NCBI GenBank assembly: GCA_937912025.1
Contig: CALDOZ010000030.1
Location: 1-64,000, forward strand
DNA from: an uncultured Clostridia bacterium
GTDB lineage: Bacteria; Bacillota; Clostridia; Christensenellales; Borkfalkiaceae
Direction: 5' to 3'
Length of the DNA stretch: 64,000 nt
Each line of letters starts with the position of its first letter. The stretch's first letter is position 1. Of this stretch, positions 34,461-43,918 are shown in pieces. The notes under the pieces are model-generated. The model searched no databases. It was not told where the DNA came from and worked only from the letters and a program-made list of their open reading frames with translations. The translations under genes were made by a program, and so were the position numbers.

Positions 34461-36803
34461 ATGAAAACCACCCGAAATCGCAAGTCCTTATTATACTCGC
34501 TATTAGTAGCGTTTATAATAAGCCTTTTTTGTTTTATGCAAATTCCCAAGGCAACGGCATCAACTACTACGGTTAACGTTTTAGGCCACGGGGAAATTTC
34601 AACACAATCACAAAATGCAACGGTTACACACGGAACTTATCAACAACCAAATCTATTAAGCGCTAACCACACGGGTGTAAAACTTTCAGGTGGTACTGGC
34701 GCTATTTTTAATTTAGGCACTATTGATATTGCAAAATCTTCGTGGGACGGAACTTTTTCAGGTCTTACAGGCTCAAACAGTAGTTCATTTATCGAATTTG
34801 TTTATCAACCAACAAATAAAGATAATTTTGAGTTAAAATCTACGGGAAAAGGTGAACTTAACAGTTTTACAATAAAGGTAAGCCAAGGCGATAAATACTT
34901 TGAAATAAAACCGCAATACACCGCAAATTCACTATCAAGCGCAATGCACTTTCAAGCAAAAGCAGATAATCAATCTACTTTCGGCTCGTACAGATCTAAT
35001 ATAGACTTTTCATCAAACATATGCCGTAAAAACGTAATCACCGCAAACGACTGCGCTAAAACAGGACGCGGAAATACCGACCAAACGATGTCAACTCGTG
35101 GAGAAACCGCCGTTGCTATTCCAATCTACTACGATTATACCGACAATGCAATTTACACACCCTTAACAGGCACGGCAAACAACGCGCTTAGACAATCTTA
35201 TTTAATTCGTGATTTTGACGGTTCTCAACCTTATAACGACGGTACTACTTGGACTAAATTTAGTAAAAATGGCAACGGAGAAGTTTTCGTTAACGTTACA
35301 ATTACTTTTGACGAAGTGTATAACGCCGATTATTCTTCAATAGTAATAACGAAACTTGGCGAAAATTATCTTACCACCCAACAATCCGCTCCACAAATTA
35401 ACACTACCCTTATCGCGCAAGTAAATTACGGGGATTATTCAGTGCTTCGCAATAATGAAATTGTAGAAATTACCCAAGAAAACCCGCTAAAATTAAACGA
35501 TGTTATTAAATTTAAAACACTTAATGACTCTCTTACAAACTTACCCTTAACAGACGTTAGAACGCTTACTATTAACGACAAAACTTACGACAACAACACC
35601 GCCCTTAACGTCTTAACTAAAACTACTAAAAATTCCAGCGTATACTACTCGTATACAGTAACTCAATCAGACCTTGAAAACGAAACGCTTAACGTATCTA
35701 TTTGTTTTGATAGGCTTTGCAAAATAACCGTATACGACAATGCTAGCGGTAACGACGTTATTTTAAAAGAGCAATATTTATGGGCAATGGTAGATGAGTT
35801 TCAATTTCCATACCCTACCGCCTCGTCAAGTTCGCTAAACACAGGTAGTAGCGATTCCGACGTTTTATTGGGTTACGCTCGATTAGATATTGCCGAAAAA
35901 GATGGCGAAGGTAATTTTCAATTACTTAGAAACGACTATAACGTTTACGACGTTCAATGCGGAGTTTTGTATAGTTCTGAATACGACCTTTCGCACGACG
36001 TTTGCCAAACTATTACTAACGAAAATTTAAAAACGGCATTTGCAATAGTGCCTGATATGATTTTTAAAACAGTATACTGCAAAATTGATATAAACTACGA
36101 GTTCAAGTTAACTGGCGGAAACACCAATACTTATTCCGGCTTACGTTTTACCGTTAATTTTAATAAAACGCAGTTTGAAAACTACCTTAATTATTTACCT
36201 ACCTCTTCAAACCTTAATCCGTTTGGCGAAATTCATAATTATATAACTACACTTTCTCATTTAAACAAAGCAAACGACGTACAAATTGGCAACAATTACG
36301 ACATATCAACTATAACCGCCGACCATTGGAGTCTAAACGGCTGGGCTCCAAACGACACAAACGTAACTAACGGGCTTAACCTTATAAACGGAACGAACTC
36401 TTCCGCTTCCGATATGCAAGGAAAGTACGGATACATTTATAAAAACATTTCAGCAGGCGAAGAATTGTGGAATAACGACACGTCTTTAAATTATTACTAC
36501 GCAATCACACTTAACAACGTAAACGAAAGTATTGCCAATAACTCTTACGTTTTTATGCCTTGCATTACTATAAATCATTTAAACGGACTATCTACAGTTA
36601 TGCTAACTAGCGCCGTTACTACAACCATAAAAGAACAAGCAACTATTAAGTTCAATAAACACGTTACCGTAGGTGACGACGGCGAGCAACATAAATACGT
36701 TTTTTATGATAGTAACGGTCAAAAATATTCTAGCAATTACACCGTTATCGATATTCAATGGCTTGTAAACTTAGCAAATTTAAATATAACTTTTCAGTAT
36801 TAA
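34461..36803 (+). CDS. Large secreted protein of unknown function
   Basis: A 780-residue protein with a clear Sec signal peptide: basic MKTTRNRKS, hydrophobic LLYSLLVAFIISLFCFM, then a probable AxA cut after KATAS. The mature part is rich in Asn, Thr and Ser with beta-sheet-like alternation. There is no LPXTG, transmembrane tail, dockerin or recognisable enzyme motif, so it is probably released or held non-covalently. The C-terminus (WLVNLANLNITFQY) is abrupt. Ribosome binding site AAAGGA. It has its own promoter and terminator and is transcribed alone on the plus strand. Confidence 0.75.
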   Translation: MKTTRNRKSLLYSLLVAFIISLFCFMQIPKATASTTTVNVLGHGEISTQSQNATVTHGTYQQPNLLSANHTGVKLSGGTGAIFNLGTIDIAKSSWDGTFSGLTGSNSSSFIEFVYQPTNKDNFELKSTGKGELNSFTIKVSQGDKYFEIKPQYTANSLSSAMHFQAKADNQSTFGSYRSNIDFSSNICRKNVITANDCAKTGRGNTDQTMSTRGETAVAIPIYYDYTDNAIYTPLTGTANNALRQSYLIRDFDGSQPYNDGTTWTKFSKNGNGEVFVNVTITFDEVYNADYSSIVITKLGENYLTTQQSAPQINTTLIAQVNYGDYSVLRNNEIVEITQENPLKLNDVIKFKTLNDSLTNLPLTDVRTLTINDKTYDNNTALNVLTKTTKNSSVYYSYTVTQSDLENETLNVSICFDRLCKITVYDNASGNDVILKEQYLWAMVDEFQFPYPTASSSSLNTGSSDSDVLLGYARLDIAEKDGEGNFQLLRNDYNVYDVQCGVLYSSEYDLSHDVCQTITNENLKTAFAIVPDMIFKTVYCKIDINYEFKLTGGNTNTYSGLRFTVNFNKTQFENYLNYLPTSSNLNPFGEIHNYITTLSHLNKANDVQIGNNYDISTITADHWSLNGWAPNDTNVTNGLNLINGTNSSASDMQGKYGYIYKNISAGEELWNNDTSLNYYYAITLNNVNESIANNSYVFMPCITINHLNGLSTVMLTSAVTTTIKEQATIKFNKHVTVGDDGEQHKYVFYDSNGQKYSSNYTVIDIQWLVNLANLNITFQY

Positions 36804-36865
36804 TTACAGATAATCTATTTTAATTTTGCAAGACTTTTTATGGAAATTTTAAACAAAATACAATA

Positions 36866-36907
36866 AATTAATTCCCGATTGTACATGCTAGCAATCGGGA
36901 ATTAATT
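36866..36907. terminator. Bidirectional terminator
   Basis: Stem of about 16 bp, AATTAATTCCCGATTG / CAATCGGGAATTAATT, with a 10-base loop, between converging genes. Confidence 0.85.
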
Positions 36908-36910
36908 TTA

Positions 36911-37132
36911 CTACAACGTTTTATTTTTTTCAAACTTAATATAATCAAAGCATTCTTCGTAAGTTGACACTCTACATAAACCGTTTTTTTCTAAAATCAC
37001 CTTTGGAAATCCACCAACGTATTCTTGCTTATACATAGGTATATACACGGTGTAACCATTCCAATTTTTGCCTTTTTTAAAATAATCTGCCGTAATAAAA
37101 TTTTTTAATCTTGCCGTTAAATTTTTATTCAT
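36911..37132 (-). CDS. Small hypothetical protein
   Basis: A 73-residue soluble protein (MNKNLTARLKNFITADYFKK...) with a Tyr/Lys-rich middle and no membrane segment or known motif. A good AAGGAG site lies 7 bases before the ATG and a terminator follows closely, supporting a real gene. Function unknown. Confidence 0.6.
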   Translation of the reverse strand: MNKNLTARLKNFITADYFKKGKNWNGYTVYIPMYKQEYVGGFPKVILEKNGLCRVSTYEECFDYIKFEKNKTL

Positions 37133-37241
37133 ACGTTTTCTCCTTATACTGACGTTAGTAGGTTATTATGAAAACATTTTACTTTATAATATATGACAGT
37201 TTAGGTCATATTAATTTAATTTTTTAAATTTTTATTACTTA

Positions 37242-37274
37242 AAATGCTCCCTTACTTAAAGGAAGCATTTTTTT
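37242..37274. terminator. Hairpin terminator downstream of the channel gene
   Basis: AAATGCT (37242-37248) / AGCATTT (37264-37270), with T-runs on both sides. It lies about 40 bases past the stop of the minus-strand gene at 37313. Confidence 0.6.
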
Positions 37275-37312
37275 ATTATACGCATAAAACATATCTACAT
37301 AATTTTTATAGT

Positions 37313-39142
37313 TTAATAACGCACTAAAATAAGTTCGTCGGTTTTAGTTAAAACAATAGTATTAGGTTCGTCCATATTGTCGCACAAGAAACTAATCTCT
37401 TCGTTGTTTTTAACACCTATACACATACACTTTTTATTAGACGCAAGGTAAATTGATTGAACGAGTTCAGACTTGCAAGAAAACTCTATATTTTCTCCGC
37501 TAAATTCAATTAAATCTCCTACTTTTACAATATCTAAATCAATAGCGTCGTTACCATTTTCATCATTAGTAGAAATTAAGTCGCGATAGAATTTTTTAGA
37601 ACCAGGGTGAGTTAAAAGTTGAACCATAAATAACGAAATTATACGGTTTGAAACTATTACCGACATAACGCCGAAATTACGGAGTGAGTTTAAGTTTGCA
37701 GGGTTTGTAATCTCGGCAAAAATTTGAGTATTATCGTCAATACAATCATTAAGTTTGAATGAAAGCGCCGATAAGAAAATATCTTCGTCTTGATTAGAAA
37801 CGTTAGCATCATCAGAAGAAAGCAATAAAATTTTCTTATTCCCTTCAATGTTTTTAATAATTTTTGCAATTTCAGCAACGTCGTCTTTATACGAATACGA
37901 ATGACAAGTAATGTTATTACCGTAAACGGTTTTGTATTTATTTAATTCGTCAATTACGAACTTAGTATTGCCCGATTTAGAAAAAATAAACACGGTAAAA
38001 TCTTCACTTGACAACCCGTCTTTATAAACAAGGTCTTTTACAAACGACTGTTTTTTACTTCTTACGCCTAACGACTGCTTATTATCAGATAAAATATATA
38101 ATTGGTCTGCTTTAGTGTTGCCGTCGTCGTCGATTTCATCGTCATCGTCGTAATTAATAATAGGAATACAATCGTTATAGGTATATAAAGCGTCTTCAAT
38201 GTCTAACGTTTCAATGCCGTAAAACTCGCAACCGTCGTAAGACAATAAACTGTGGTAAAGTTCGCTATAAGTAGGGTTTGCAATAGTTTTACCCAAAATG
38301 TTACCAAGAACAGAGTTATGAGAAAACACTATTATACGCTTATTTAAATTTTTATCAATAGTTTCAAGAAGTTTTTCGATTTTAACTACCGTATCGTTAC
38401 TTTCAGCCTCGACAACGATGTTAGAATTTTTTGCAACGTCGATAATTGAAAACAACGATTTTAAGGCGTGAACGTCGTTATTTGACATAGAGTGTTCGCC
38501 GTCATCGTCAATACTTGCAAGTAAAACACCTATATATTTAGCGTCTTTTAACGAAATATCGCTTAAATGTTTAGGAGAATTAGGGTCGCCGTTTTTAATA
38601 AAAATTCTAATATTTTTCATCTTTTTTTGATTTTCAGTAAAGATGTTTTGTATAGAGTTAAGTATAGCGTCTCTATCTTCTTCGGCAAGAATAACTATAT
38701 TTTTACTACCTTCTAAAAAAGATAAATCGTAAACTAAATGAGCGCCTATTGACGACCAATTTAAAAAAACGTAATGATTAGATAAAGAAATTTTACCAAG
38801 GTTGTTAAGACGTTTATCTATAGTAGATTGTAAAATATCGGTAGTGAAACCTATTAACGCGCCCGAAAAAATTATCATTTGAATAACGGTAAGCACGATT
38901 TTTATAATAAAACAAGCAAAATCTTCTTGAGAGTTAACAAAATCATATATACCGTCTGAACACATTGTATAAGTGAAAATATACGCTAACTCGCTAAAAA
39001 AGTTATTGCCAGAAACCACGCTTAAAATTGCGGTAAAAAGCAAAATTACAACTAAGTTAACTGCGATAAGCGATAATGCGATGGCTATTCTTGGGTGAGA
39101 ATACCATAGTAACATAAGTTTGTTGTTTGAATTCTTTTTCAT
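37313..39142 (-). CDS. CASTOR/POLLUX-like ion channel with RCK-type domains
   Basis: A 609-residue protein with two hydrophobic helices (about 18-45 and 75-103) around a pore-like loop (FTYTMCSDGIYDF). The phrase NHYVFLNWSSIGAHLVYDLS opens a tandem of Rossmann RCK/TrkA-N-like domains, the Castor_Poll_mid layout. Plant CASTOR and POLLUX are nuclear-envelope cation channels; the bacterial relatives are little studied and presumed to be regulated cation channels. An acidic stretch (YDDDDEIDDDG) near residue 335 may be a divalent-ion site. It is monocistronic with a divergent acetyltransferase upstream. The selectivity is unknown. Confidence 0.8.
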   Translation of the reverse strand: MKKNSNNKLMLLWYSHPRIAIALSLIAVNLVVILLFTAILSVVSGNNFFSELAYIFTYTMCSDGIYDFVNSQEDFACFIIKIVLTVIQMIIFSGALIGFTTDILQSTIDKRLNNLGKISLSNHYVFLNWSSIGAHLVYDLSFLEGSKNIVILAEEDRDAILNSIQNIFTENQKKMKNIRIFIKNGDPNSPKHLSDISLKDAKYIGVLLASIDDDGEHSMSNNDVHALKSLFSIIDVAKNSNIVVEAESNDTVVKIEKLLETIDKNLNKRIIVFSHNSVLGNILGKTIANPTYSELYHSLLSYDGCEFYGIETLDIEDALYTYNDCIPIINYDDDDEIDDDGNTKADQLYILSDNKQSLGVRSKKQSFVKDLVYKDGLSSEDFTVFIFSKSGNTKFVIDELNKYKTVYGNNITCHSYSYKDDVAEIAKIIKNIEGNKKILLLSSDDANVSNQDEDIFLSALSFKLNDCIDDNTQIFAEITNPANLNSLRNFGVMSVIVSNRIISLFMVQLLTHPGSKKFYRDLISTNDENGNDAIDLDIVKVGDLIEFSGENIEFSCKSELVQSIYLASNKKCMCIGVKNNEEISFLCDNMDEPNTIVLTKTDELILVRY

Positions 39143-39231
39143 AACTATACCTTTTTGTTTGTTTTAATTATTGTATCATATTTTTAATAAAATTTCAACA
39201 CGTCGTAGCCAACTATTTTTATTGACAAATA

Positions 39232-39259
39232 ATTTTTATAATTATATAATTTTTATACA
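39232..39259 (+). promoter_or_regulatory. Promoter of the acetyltransferase operon
   Basis: TTGACA 39232-39237, 16-base spacer, TATACA 39254-39259. The start would then fall a few bases from ATG 39272, giving an almost leaderless mRNA. A second TATAAT at 39245 is too close to this -35 box. Confidence 0.45.
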
Positions 39260-39271
39260 CAAACTTTCTTA

Positions 39272-39847
39272 ATGACTAAAAGTTTAATAAAAACGATTAT
39301 GGAACTCACCGTTAAAACTACTAAAATTAAAAACGTAAAAAATCTTTATATTAGAGCCTTTCCTAAAAGCGAGCGCTTACCCTATTCCGTTTTAAAATTT
39401 TTAACGCTTTTTAAAGGAATTTCTTTTAATGAATATTACGACGGCGATTTGTTTTGTGGCTTTACCTACACCGTTGAAACGGACTATACGCTATTTATCT
39501 ATTACTTAGCGATTGACGAAAATTTACGCGGTAAAGGTTACGGCAGTAAAATTTTATCGCTAATAAAAAATTCGTATCCAAACAAAACTATCACATTAAA
39601 CGTAGAGCCTATAGATGAAAACGCCGATAATTACTCACAGCGCCTTACAAGGCTTTCTTTTTACAAGCGTAACGGTTTTTTAGACAGTGGTTATACCGTT
39701 TACGAAGTGGGTGGAGGCTTTACCGTTTTATATACCCCTAAAAACGTTGAAGGCGGACAAAATTTTGAGTTTTGCCCTCAAAAATTTAAAGGTGTTTTTA
39801 AAAAACTTACTTTTAATATTGTAAGCGTCAAGGTGGAAAAATGTTAG
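39272..39847 (+). CDS. GNAT-family N-acetyltransferase
   Basis: A 191-residue protein with GNAT core motif A IDENLRGKGYGSKILSLI (acetyl-CoA pyrophosphate loop RGKGYG) near residues 87-102 and the SFYKRNGF motif B near 140. The substrate is unknown. Neither the ATG at 39272 nor the in-frame ATG at 39299 has a ribosome binding site; the promoter position favours 39272 with little or no leader. It overlaps the following membrane protein by 7 bases (ATGTTAG). Confidence 0.85.
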   Translation: MTKSLIKTIMELTVKTTKIKNVKNLYIRAFPKSERLPYSVLKFLTLFKGISFNEYYDGDLFCGFTYTVETDYTLFIYYLAIDENLRGKGYGSKILSLIKNSYPNKTITLNVEPIDENADNYSQRLTRLSFYKRNGFLDSGYTVYEVGGGFTVLYTPKNVEGGQNFEFCPQKFKGVFKKLTFNIVSVKVEKC

Positions 39848-40113
39848 ATATTATAGTAGAAATTTTTTTAGAAGTTTATATGGAACTTATGCTTTTAATC
39901 GTTCCAAGCAAAAACGTGACTAAAAAACATCTATTCTTTGCTAAGTTAATTGCGGTAATCGCCCTATTGGGCGTTTTTGCGCTTATTATTTACGGCGCTA
40001 TACTTGTATTTGATTATAATAATTTATGGGGTTTAATTCCTCTTGCATTAGCCCTTATAATTTCAATAATTCAAATAGTTTTAGGTATTATTCTTTACAA
40101 AAAGCACCACTAA
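39841..40113 (+). CDS. Small membrane protein
   Basis: A 90-residue protein with two transmembrane helices (about 29-52 and 60-84) and a short basic tail. Its start codon overlaps the acetyltransferase stop, so it is translated in coupling with it. Function unknown. Confidence 0.7.
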   Translation: MLDIIVEIFLEVYMELMLLIVPSKNVTKKHLFFAKLIAVIALLGVFALIIYGAILVFDYNNLWGLIPLALALIISIIQIVLGIILYKKHH

Positions 40114-40162
40114 TATTATATTAACGCGCTACACTACTAATAAAATTTTAGGAGATAAAAAA

Positions 40163-40789
40163 ATGATAAGATTAGAACACGCTGACAAAAAATGGATTTT
40201 CCCTTTCGTTGAATATTCTCCAGCAAAAGCGAATGGAAAATTACCGCTTATTATACAACTACACGGCGCGGGCGAGCGTGGCGACGGAAAAGACTGTCTT
40301 TCACTCGTTGACGTTCACGGTTTTTCAAAAGTGATTTTAAATAAAGAATTTCCTTGCCGTTTTATAATGCCCCAATGCCCTAAAAACACGTTTTGGGTTG
40401 CAAAAATCGAGTCTATAATGTCTTTTATAAACCAACTTATAAAAGAATACGACGTTGACGTAAATAGAATTTATTTAACGGGGCTTAGCATGGGTGGCTA
40501 CGGAACTTGGTTTACGGCAATGGCGTATCCAAACGTATTTGCGGCAATTGCGCCAGTTTGCGGTGGTGGAATGGCTTGGAACGCTTCCGTTCTTAAAATG
40601 CCTATATGGGCGTTTCACGGCGCAGCGGATATGACAGTTTCGCCTACTCAATCCGACCAAATGGTTACCGCCCTTAAAAACGTTGGAGCGGATGTAAAAT
40701 ATACAAGACTTGACGGTGTTGGTCATAATGCTTGGGATTACGCCTATAACGAACAATTAATTGATTGGCTTTTACAACACCACCTATAA
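40163..40789 (+). CDS. Alpha/beta-hydrolase esterase
   Basis: A 208-residue phospholipase/carboxylesterase-type or feruloyl-esterase-like hydrolase. The oxyanion segment is LHGAGERGDG, the nucleophile elbow is GLSMGGYGTW (Ser), Asp is in HGAADMTVSP and His in GVGHNAWDYAY. The full triad is present. No signal peptide, so cytoplasmic. Ribosome binding site TAGGAG lies about 9 bases ahead of the ATG. It ends at a strong bidirectional terminator. Confidence 0.9.
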   Translation: MIRLEHADKKWIFPFVEYSPAKANGKLPLIIQLHGAGERGDGKDCLSLVDVHGFSKVILNKEFPCRFIMPQCPKNTFWVAKIESIMSFINQLIKEYDVDVNRIYLTGLSMGGYGTWFTAMAYPNVFAAIAPVCGGGMAWNASVLKMPIWAFHGAADMTVSPTQSDQMVTALKNVGADVKYTRLDGVGHNAWDYAYNEQLIDWLLQHHL

Positions 40790-40804
40790 AATTTTATGTT
40801 AACT

Positions 40805-40838
40805 AAAAAATTCCGCAAACTCAGTTGCGGAATTTTTT
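40805..40838. terminator. Bidirectional terminator
   Basis: AAAAAATTCCGCAA / TTGCGGAATTTTTT, a 14-bp perfect stem with a 6-base loop between converging genes. Confidence 0.92.
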
Positions 40839-41471
40839 CTATATTAACTGTCTTTTCTTATCTTTTTTAGAAAGCGATTTATATTGCTCGTCGTTTTCGT
40901 CTAAAATATCTTTTCTATAATCGTATTCAGAAACGACTTTATTTTTCTTTTGCGAAAAACTGAGTTCGTAATTTTTTATACCTAATCTAATTAACGTAAG
41001 CATCCCATCTATAACGTGGTCGATATGGGTATATAGCATTTTTTTCTTGCCGTTTGAATCTTTAACTACAAGGTCGAGATTACCGTACCACTCGTCTTCA
41101 AGTTTAGTGTTTTTAAGGTCGTTTAAAAATTTTAAATTATCACTATCAGCATGTGTGTAAGGAACTTCAATAATAACTTTAAAACTTACAACGTCTTTTA
41201 ACTTAAACGTTTCTTTATGCACGGTAATTTCCTTATCGGTAATTTTTATAATTTGCCTACCGTCAGTTGGGTATTGCATAAAAATTGACGGAAACATTAT
41301 TATAGGAAAAAGTAAAAACGCGCCCGTCATTAAAATAAAATCCATAGCATTAATTGCTATAAAAATTGACATTAACCCTAAAATACCTATAAATAAAATA
41401 ACGCATAAAACTATTGAATTGCGTTTTTTAGTTGCATTATACTGCAAATTGCTTTTGTAAATTTTCTCCAT
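40839..41471 (-). CDS. Two-helix membrane protein with PH-like cytoplasmic part
   Basis: A 210-residue protein. Two N-terminal helices (about 19-42 and 46-66) are followed by a soluble part that opens GRQIIKITDKEITVHKETFKLKDV. That pattern is seen in small bacterial membrane proteins with PH-like (EbsA/YcxB-type) domains; this assignment is loose. The C-terminus is very basic. Function unknown. Confidence 0.55.
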   Translation of the reverse strand: MEKIYKSNLQYNATKKRNSIVLCVILFIGILGLMSIFIAINAMDFILMTGAFLLFPIIMFPSIFMQYPTDGRQIIKITDKEITVHKETFKLKDVVSFKVIIEVPYTHADSDNLKFLNDLKNTKLEDEWYGNLDLVVKDSNGKKKMLYTHIDHVIDGMLTLIRLGIKNYELSFSQKKNKVVSEYDYRKDILDENDEQYKSLSKKDKKRQLI

Positions 41472-41545
41472 AATTTACCCCTTTGTTTTAGACTATATAA
41501 GTATATAGCATTTTTTTTAGTTTGTCAATTTGTGGCGCGCTATCG

Positions 41546-42721
41546 TTAATTATTTACTAAATTTTCACAATTTTCTTGACTTTTATTTTCAATAGGCTTT
41601 GTGCCTATTAAAATTTTACCGCGAATAGGCTTATAACTGTCTTTTCTAATTTTTACGTTTTTTACTCTTTGTCCGTCTTTATACGTTATTAAATAGCCTT
41701 CGCTTTTTATACCGTACTTATCGTTTTGAATAATTTGCGACTGACCTATGAATAACTCGTCGCTTTCAATTTCTTCAGTTGCTTGCGGTTTTATTTTGTC
41801 TATTATAACCGAAACACGCTCGTACTGCTCTATAAGTTTTTTACCGTAAACTTCAAACTTTATATAGTTTTCACCCAAATAAACGGCAATAAAAACTTTA
41901 CCACCCGTTACGTTAACAAACTTTAAGTCGCTTGAATTATAACTTACCATAGCGTCAAACGACGGCTCGACGTACCCTACCTGCAAACTGTGACTGTGTT
42001 GCTCGGTAACTTTAAGCCCACTTAAAATAATTGCGTTATATAACGTTGTTGATACTTGACAAACTCCACCGCCTACGCCGTCTGTGAAATTGCCGTCAAT
42101 TATAATTTTTGCTTGCTTATAGCCACGTTTTTCACTACGCTCGCCAACGACGTTGTTGAACGAAAACTCTTCGCCGTCGTTTATACAAACGCCGTTTATA
42201 GAGTTAGATGCAAGCATAATATTGTGTTTGCGTTCCATAGCGGCAGCATCGTAATAGGTAGTAAAACTTGAACGCAAAAATGTACACTTTAAAAGTTCGT
42301 TTTCATCAATAAGTTTATTTATAACGTTAGTTTTTGCTTTTATATAATTATCGCCTTCGTTTAGCGCTCTATCTATATCGCTAATAAGCGCCGTCTTATC
42401 AATTTCAATGCCGTTTTTACCGGGGTTTACTTGGAACTTTTTAACGTTTTGCGGGGTAAAGGTAATTGACGCGTCAATAGGTCGAACCACGGTATCAAGA
42501 TATATTCCGTCAACTATATCGCCAGCGTTTTTTAGGTGCTTTTTACCATTAAAAGTTGCTATTTCGTAACTTGAAAAAGAATACGTTTTGCCTAGCGCGT
42601 CAATAGTTAGCGCATAAGAATAAGCGTAAACGTTGTTATTACAAAAAGAAGTGGCGGTCAAAATTGCAACCACCACTAAAATTATTAAATTTGTTTTTAT
42701 TTTTTTTATACTCTTTGGCAT
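41546..42721 (-). CDS. VanW-family protein, exported
   Basis: A 391-residue protein with an N-terminal membrane/signal segment (LIILVVVAILTATSF). A peptidoglycan-binding-4-like region is followed by the VanW domain with its signature GGGVCQVSTTLYNA near residue 218, then a G5-like C-terminal region (GYLITYKDGQRVKNVKIRKD). VanW-type proteins are outside the membrane and linked to cell-wall functions; the exact reaction is unknown. It is 27 bases downstream of the Crp/Fnr regulator on the same strand. Confidence 0.88.
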   Translation of the reverse strand: MPKSIKKIKTNLIILVVVAILTATSFCNNNVYAYSYALTIDALGKTYSFSSYEIATFNGKKHLKNAGDIVDGIYLDTVVRPIDASITFTPQNVKKFQVNPGKNGIEIDKTALISDIDRALNEGDNYIKAKTNVINKLIDENELLKCTFLRSSFTTYYDAAAMERKHNIMLASNSINGVCINDGEEFSFNNVVGERSEKRGYKQAKIIIDGNFTDGVGGGVCQVSTTLYNAIILSGLKVTEQHSHSLQVGYVEPSFDAMVSYNSSDLKFVNVTGGKVFIAVYLGENYIKFEVYGKKLIEQYERVSVIIDKIKPQATEEIESDELFIGQSQIIQNDKYGIKSEGYLITYKDGQRVKNVKIRKDSYKPIRGKILIGTKPIENKSQENCENLVNN

Positions 42722-42748
42722 TGCATATTAAGTATGTTTAATTATATA

Positions 42749-43408
42749 TTAAATATACTCAACGTTTAAAACGGTAATTAAGCGTTTGTTTACCCTTAAA
42801 ATTCCGCTTTGGGTCAACTTTTTAATTTCACGCATTAGCGCCGAACGGTCTACGCATAAGTATTGCGCTAAACTTGTATACGACATTGGAAGCGTAAAAG
42901 TCACGTTACCCGTTTGATTAACTATTAAACTACAATAACTCAAAATCTTGTCGCGTATAGTTTTGTTAGATAAAATTTCAACGCGTTGAGATAATATTTT
43001 AGTTTTAGAAATAATGATATTCATTAAATTTTCAACCATAACTGAGTGGAATGAACACGCTTTAGAACATCTTTTAAACACAGCTGAAAAATTTATAAAC
43101 ATAACTAAACACGGCTCTTGGGCAAAAACGCTTATAGCGTTAGCATCAGTTGCGGTATAAGCAAAAGCACCGCTAAACACACCAAAACGCGAGATGTTTT
43201 CTAAAATTGTATAGTTACCGTCTCTATCAAGTTTTTTTACCGTTGCTTTGCCTGAAAGTAGAATACCTAAACTGCTACTTTCTCTGTTATAAGAACATAT
43301 TTCATCACCGGTAGAGAACTTTACTTCACGCGCGTTAAGGCAAGTTAGTAAATTTTTACGGTCAATTTCCGCTATGCCATCAAAAAGCGGACAGCCTGAA
43401 AACTTCAT
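42749..43408 (-). CDS. Crp/Fnr-family transcriptional regulator
   Basis: A 219-residue protein with an N-terminal cyclic-nucleotide-binding-like barrel and a C-terminal Crp-type winged helix (SYTSLAQYLCVDRSALMREI). Several cysteines (CPLF, CLNAR, CSKAC) are present but not the Fnr iron-sulfur pattern. The ATG at 43408 is chosen because AAGGGG lies 6 bases before it. It probably co-transcribes with the VanW gene. Confidence 0.88.
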   Translation of the reverse strand: MKFSGCPLFDGIAEIDRKNLLTCLNAREVKFSTGDEICSYNRESSSLGILLSGKATVKKLDRDGNYTILENISRFGVFSGAFAYTATDANAISVFAQEPCLVMFINFSAVFKRCSKACSFHSVMVENLMNIIISKTKILSQRVEILSNKTIRDKILSYCSLIVNQTGNVTFTLPMSYTSLAQYLCVDRSALMREIKKLTQSGILRVNKRLITVLNVEYI

Positions 43409-43627
43409 AAACACCCCTTATAATTGTTGCCATTGCCACAATTTACAATAATATGGTAACACATATACTATTTTTTGTAAATATTAAAACGCAAAAAATT
43501 ATAATTAAATTTTATTTATTTTAGCATTAAATATTTGACAAATAAATTTAGGTAATATATAATGATTAGGCTTAAAGATTTTAAGCGCGTTGATTTTTAT
43601 AAGTTTTTTATAAATTAATCAATATAC

Positions 43628-43718
43628 GAGCCGTTAGCTCAGTTGTAAACTGTATGCGCCGTTAGCTCAGCTGGAAACTGTATGCGCCGTTAGCTCAGCT
43701 GGAAACTGTATGCGCCGT
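43628..43718 (+). repeat. Tandem 28-bp repeats of the tRNA-Arg 5' end
   Basis: Three head-to-tail units at 43628-43655, 43656-43683 and 43684-43711, then a 7-base start of a fourth. Each begins with GCGCCGTTAGCTCAGCTGG, the first 19 bases of the intact tRNA-Arg downstream (the first unit is diverged), and ends AAACTGTAT. None can fold into a tRNA. Confidence 0.9.
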
Positions 43719-43841
43719 CAAGCAAGCGCGTCAACCGTATTTCCTTACTTCGTGCGGGCACAGAGCGTTTGCAACGCTCCATCCAGCCATAAACTAACTA
43801 TGTGCAACAACTTAATTATAATTAAAATTTAATACTCATAT
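43719..43841. other. Spacer between truncated repeats and tRNA-Arg
   Basis: Contains a perfect hairpin GAGCGTT-TGC-AACGCTC (about 43752-43769). No gene. Confidence 0.4.
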
Positions 43842-43918
43842 GCGCCGTTAGCTCAGCTGGATAGAGCGTTGGTCTACGGAACCAAAGGTCAGGAGTTCGA
43901 ATCTCTTACGGCGCGCCA
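43842..43918 (+). tRNA. tRNA-Arg(ACG)
   Basis: A 77-base cloverleaf. The acceptor GCGCCGT pairs with ACGGCGC, the D-arm is GCTC...GAGC, the anticodon stem TTGGT/ACCAA has loop CTACGGA (anticodon ACG), the T-loop is TTCGAAT and CCA is encoded. The T-stem AGGAG/CTCTT has a G-T pair. A terminator follows. Confidence 0.97.

Noticed and set aside
39232..39250. TTGACA with the nearby TATAAT at 39245 as a promoter
   Set aside because: The spacer would be only 7 bases; the TATACA at 39254 gives a workable 16.
43628..43718. Possible CRISPR array (28-bp repeats)
   Set aside because: The units are directly adjacent with no spacers and are copies of a tRNA 5' end; no cas genes are near.
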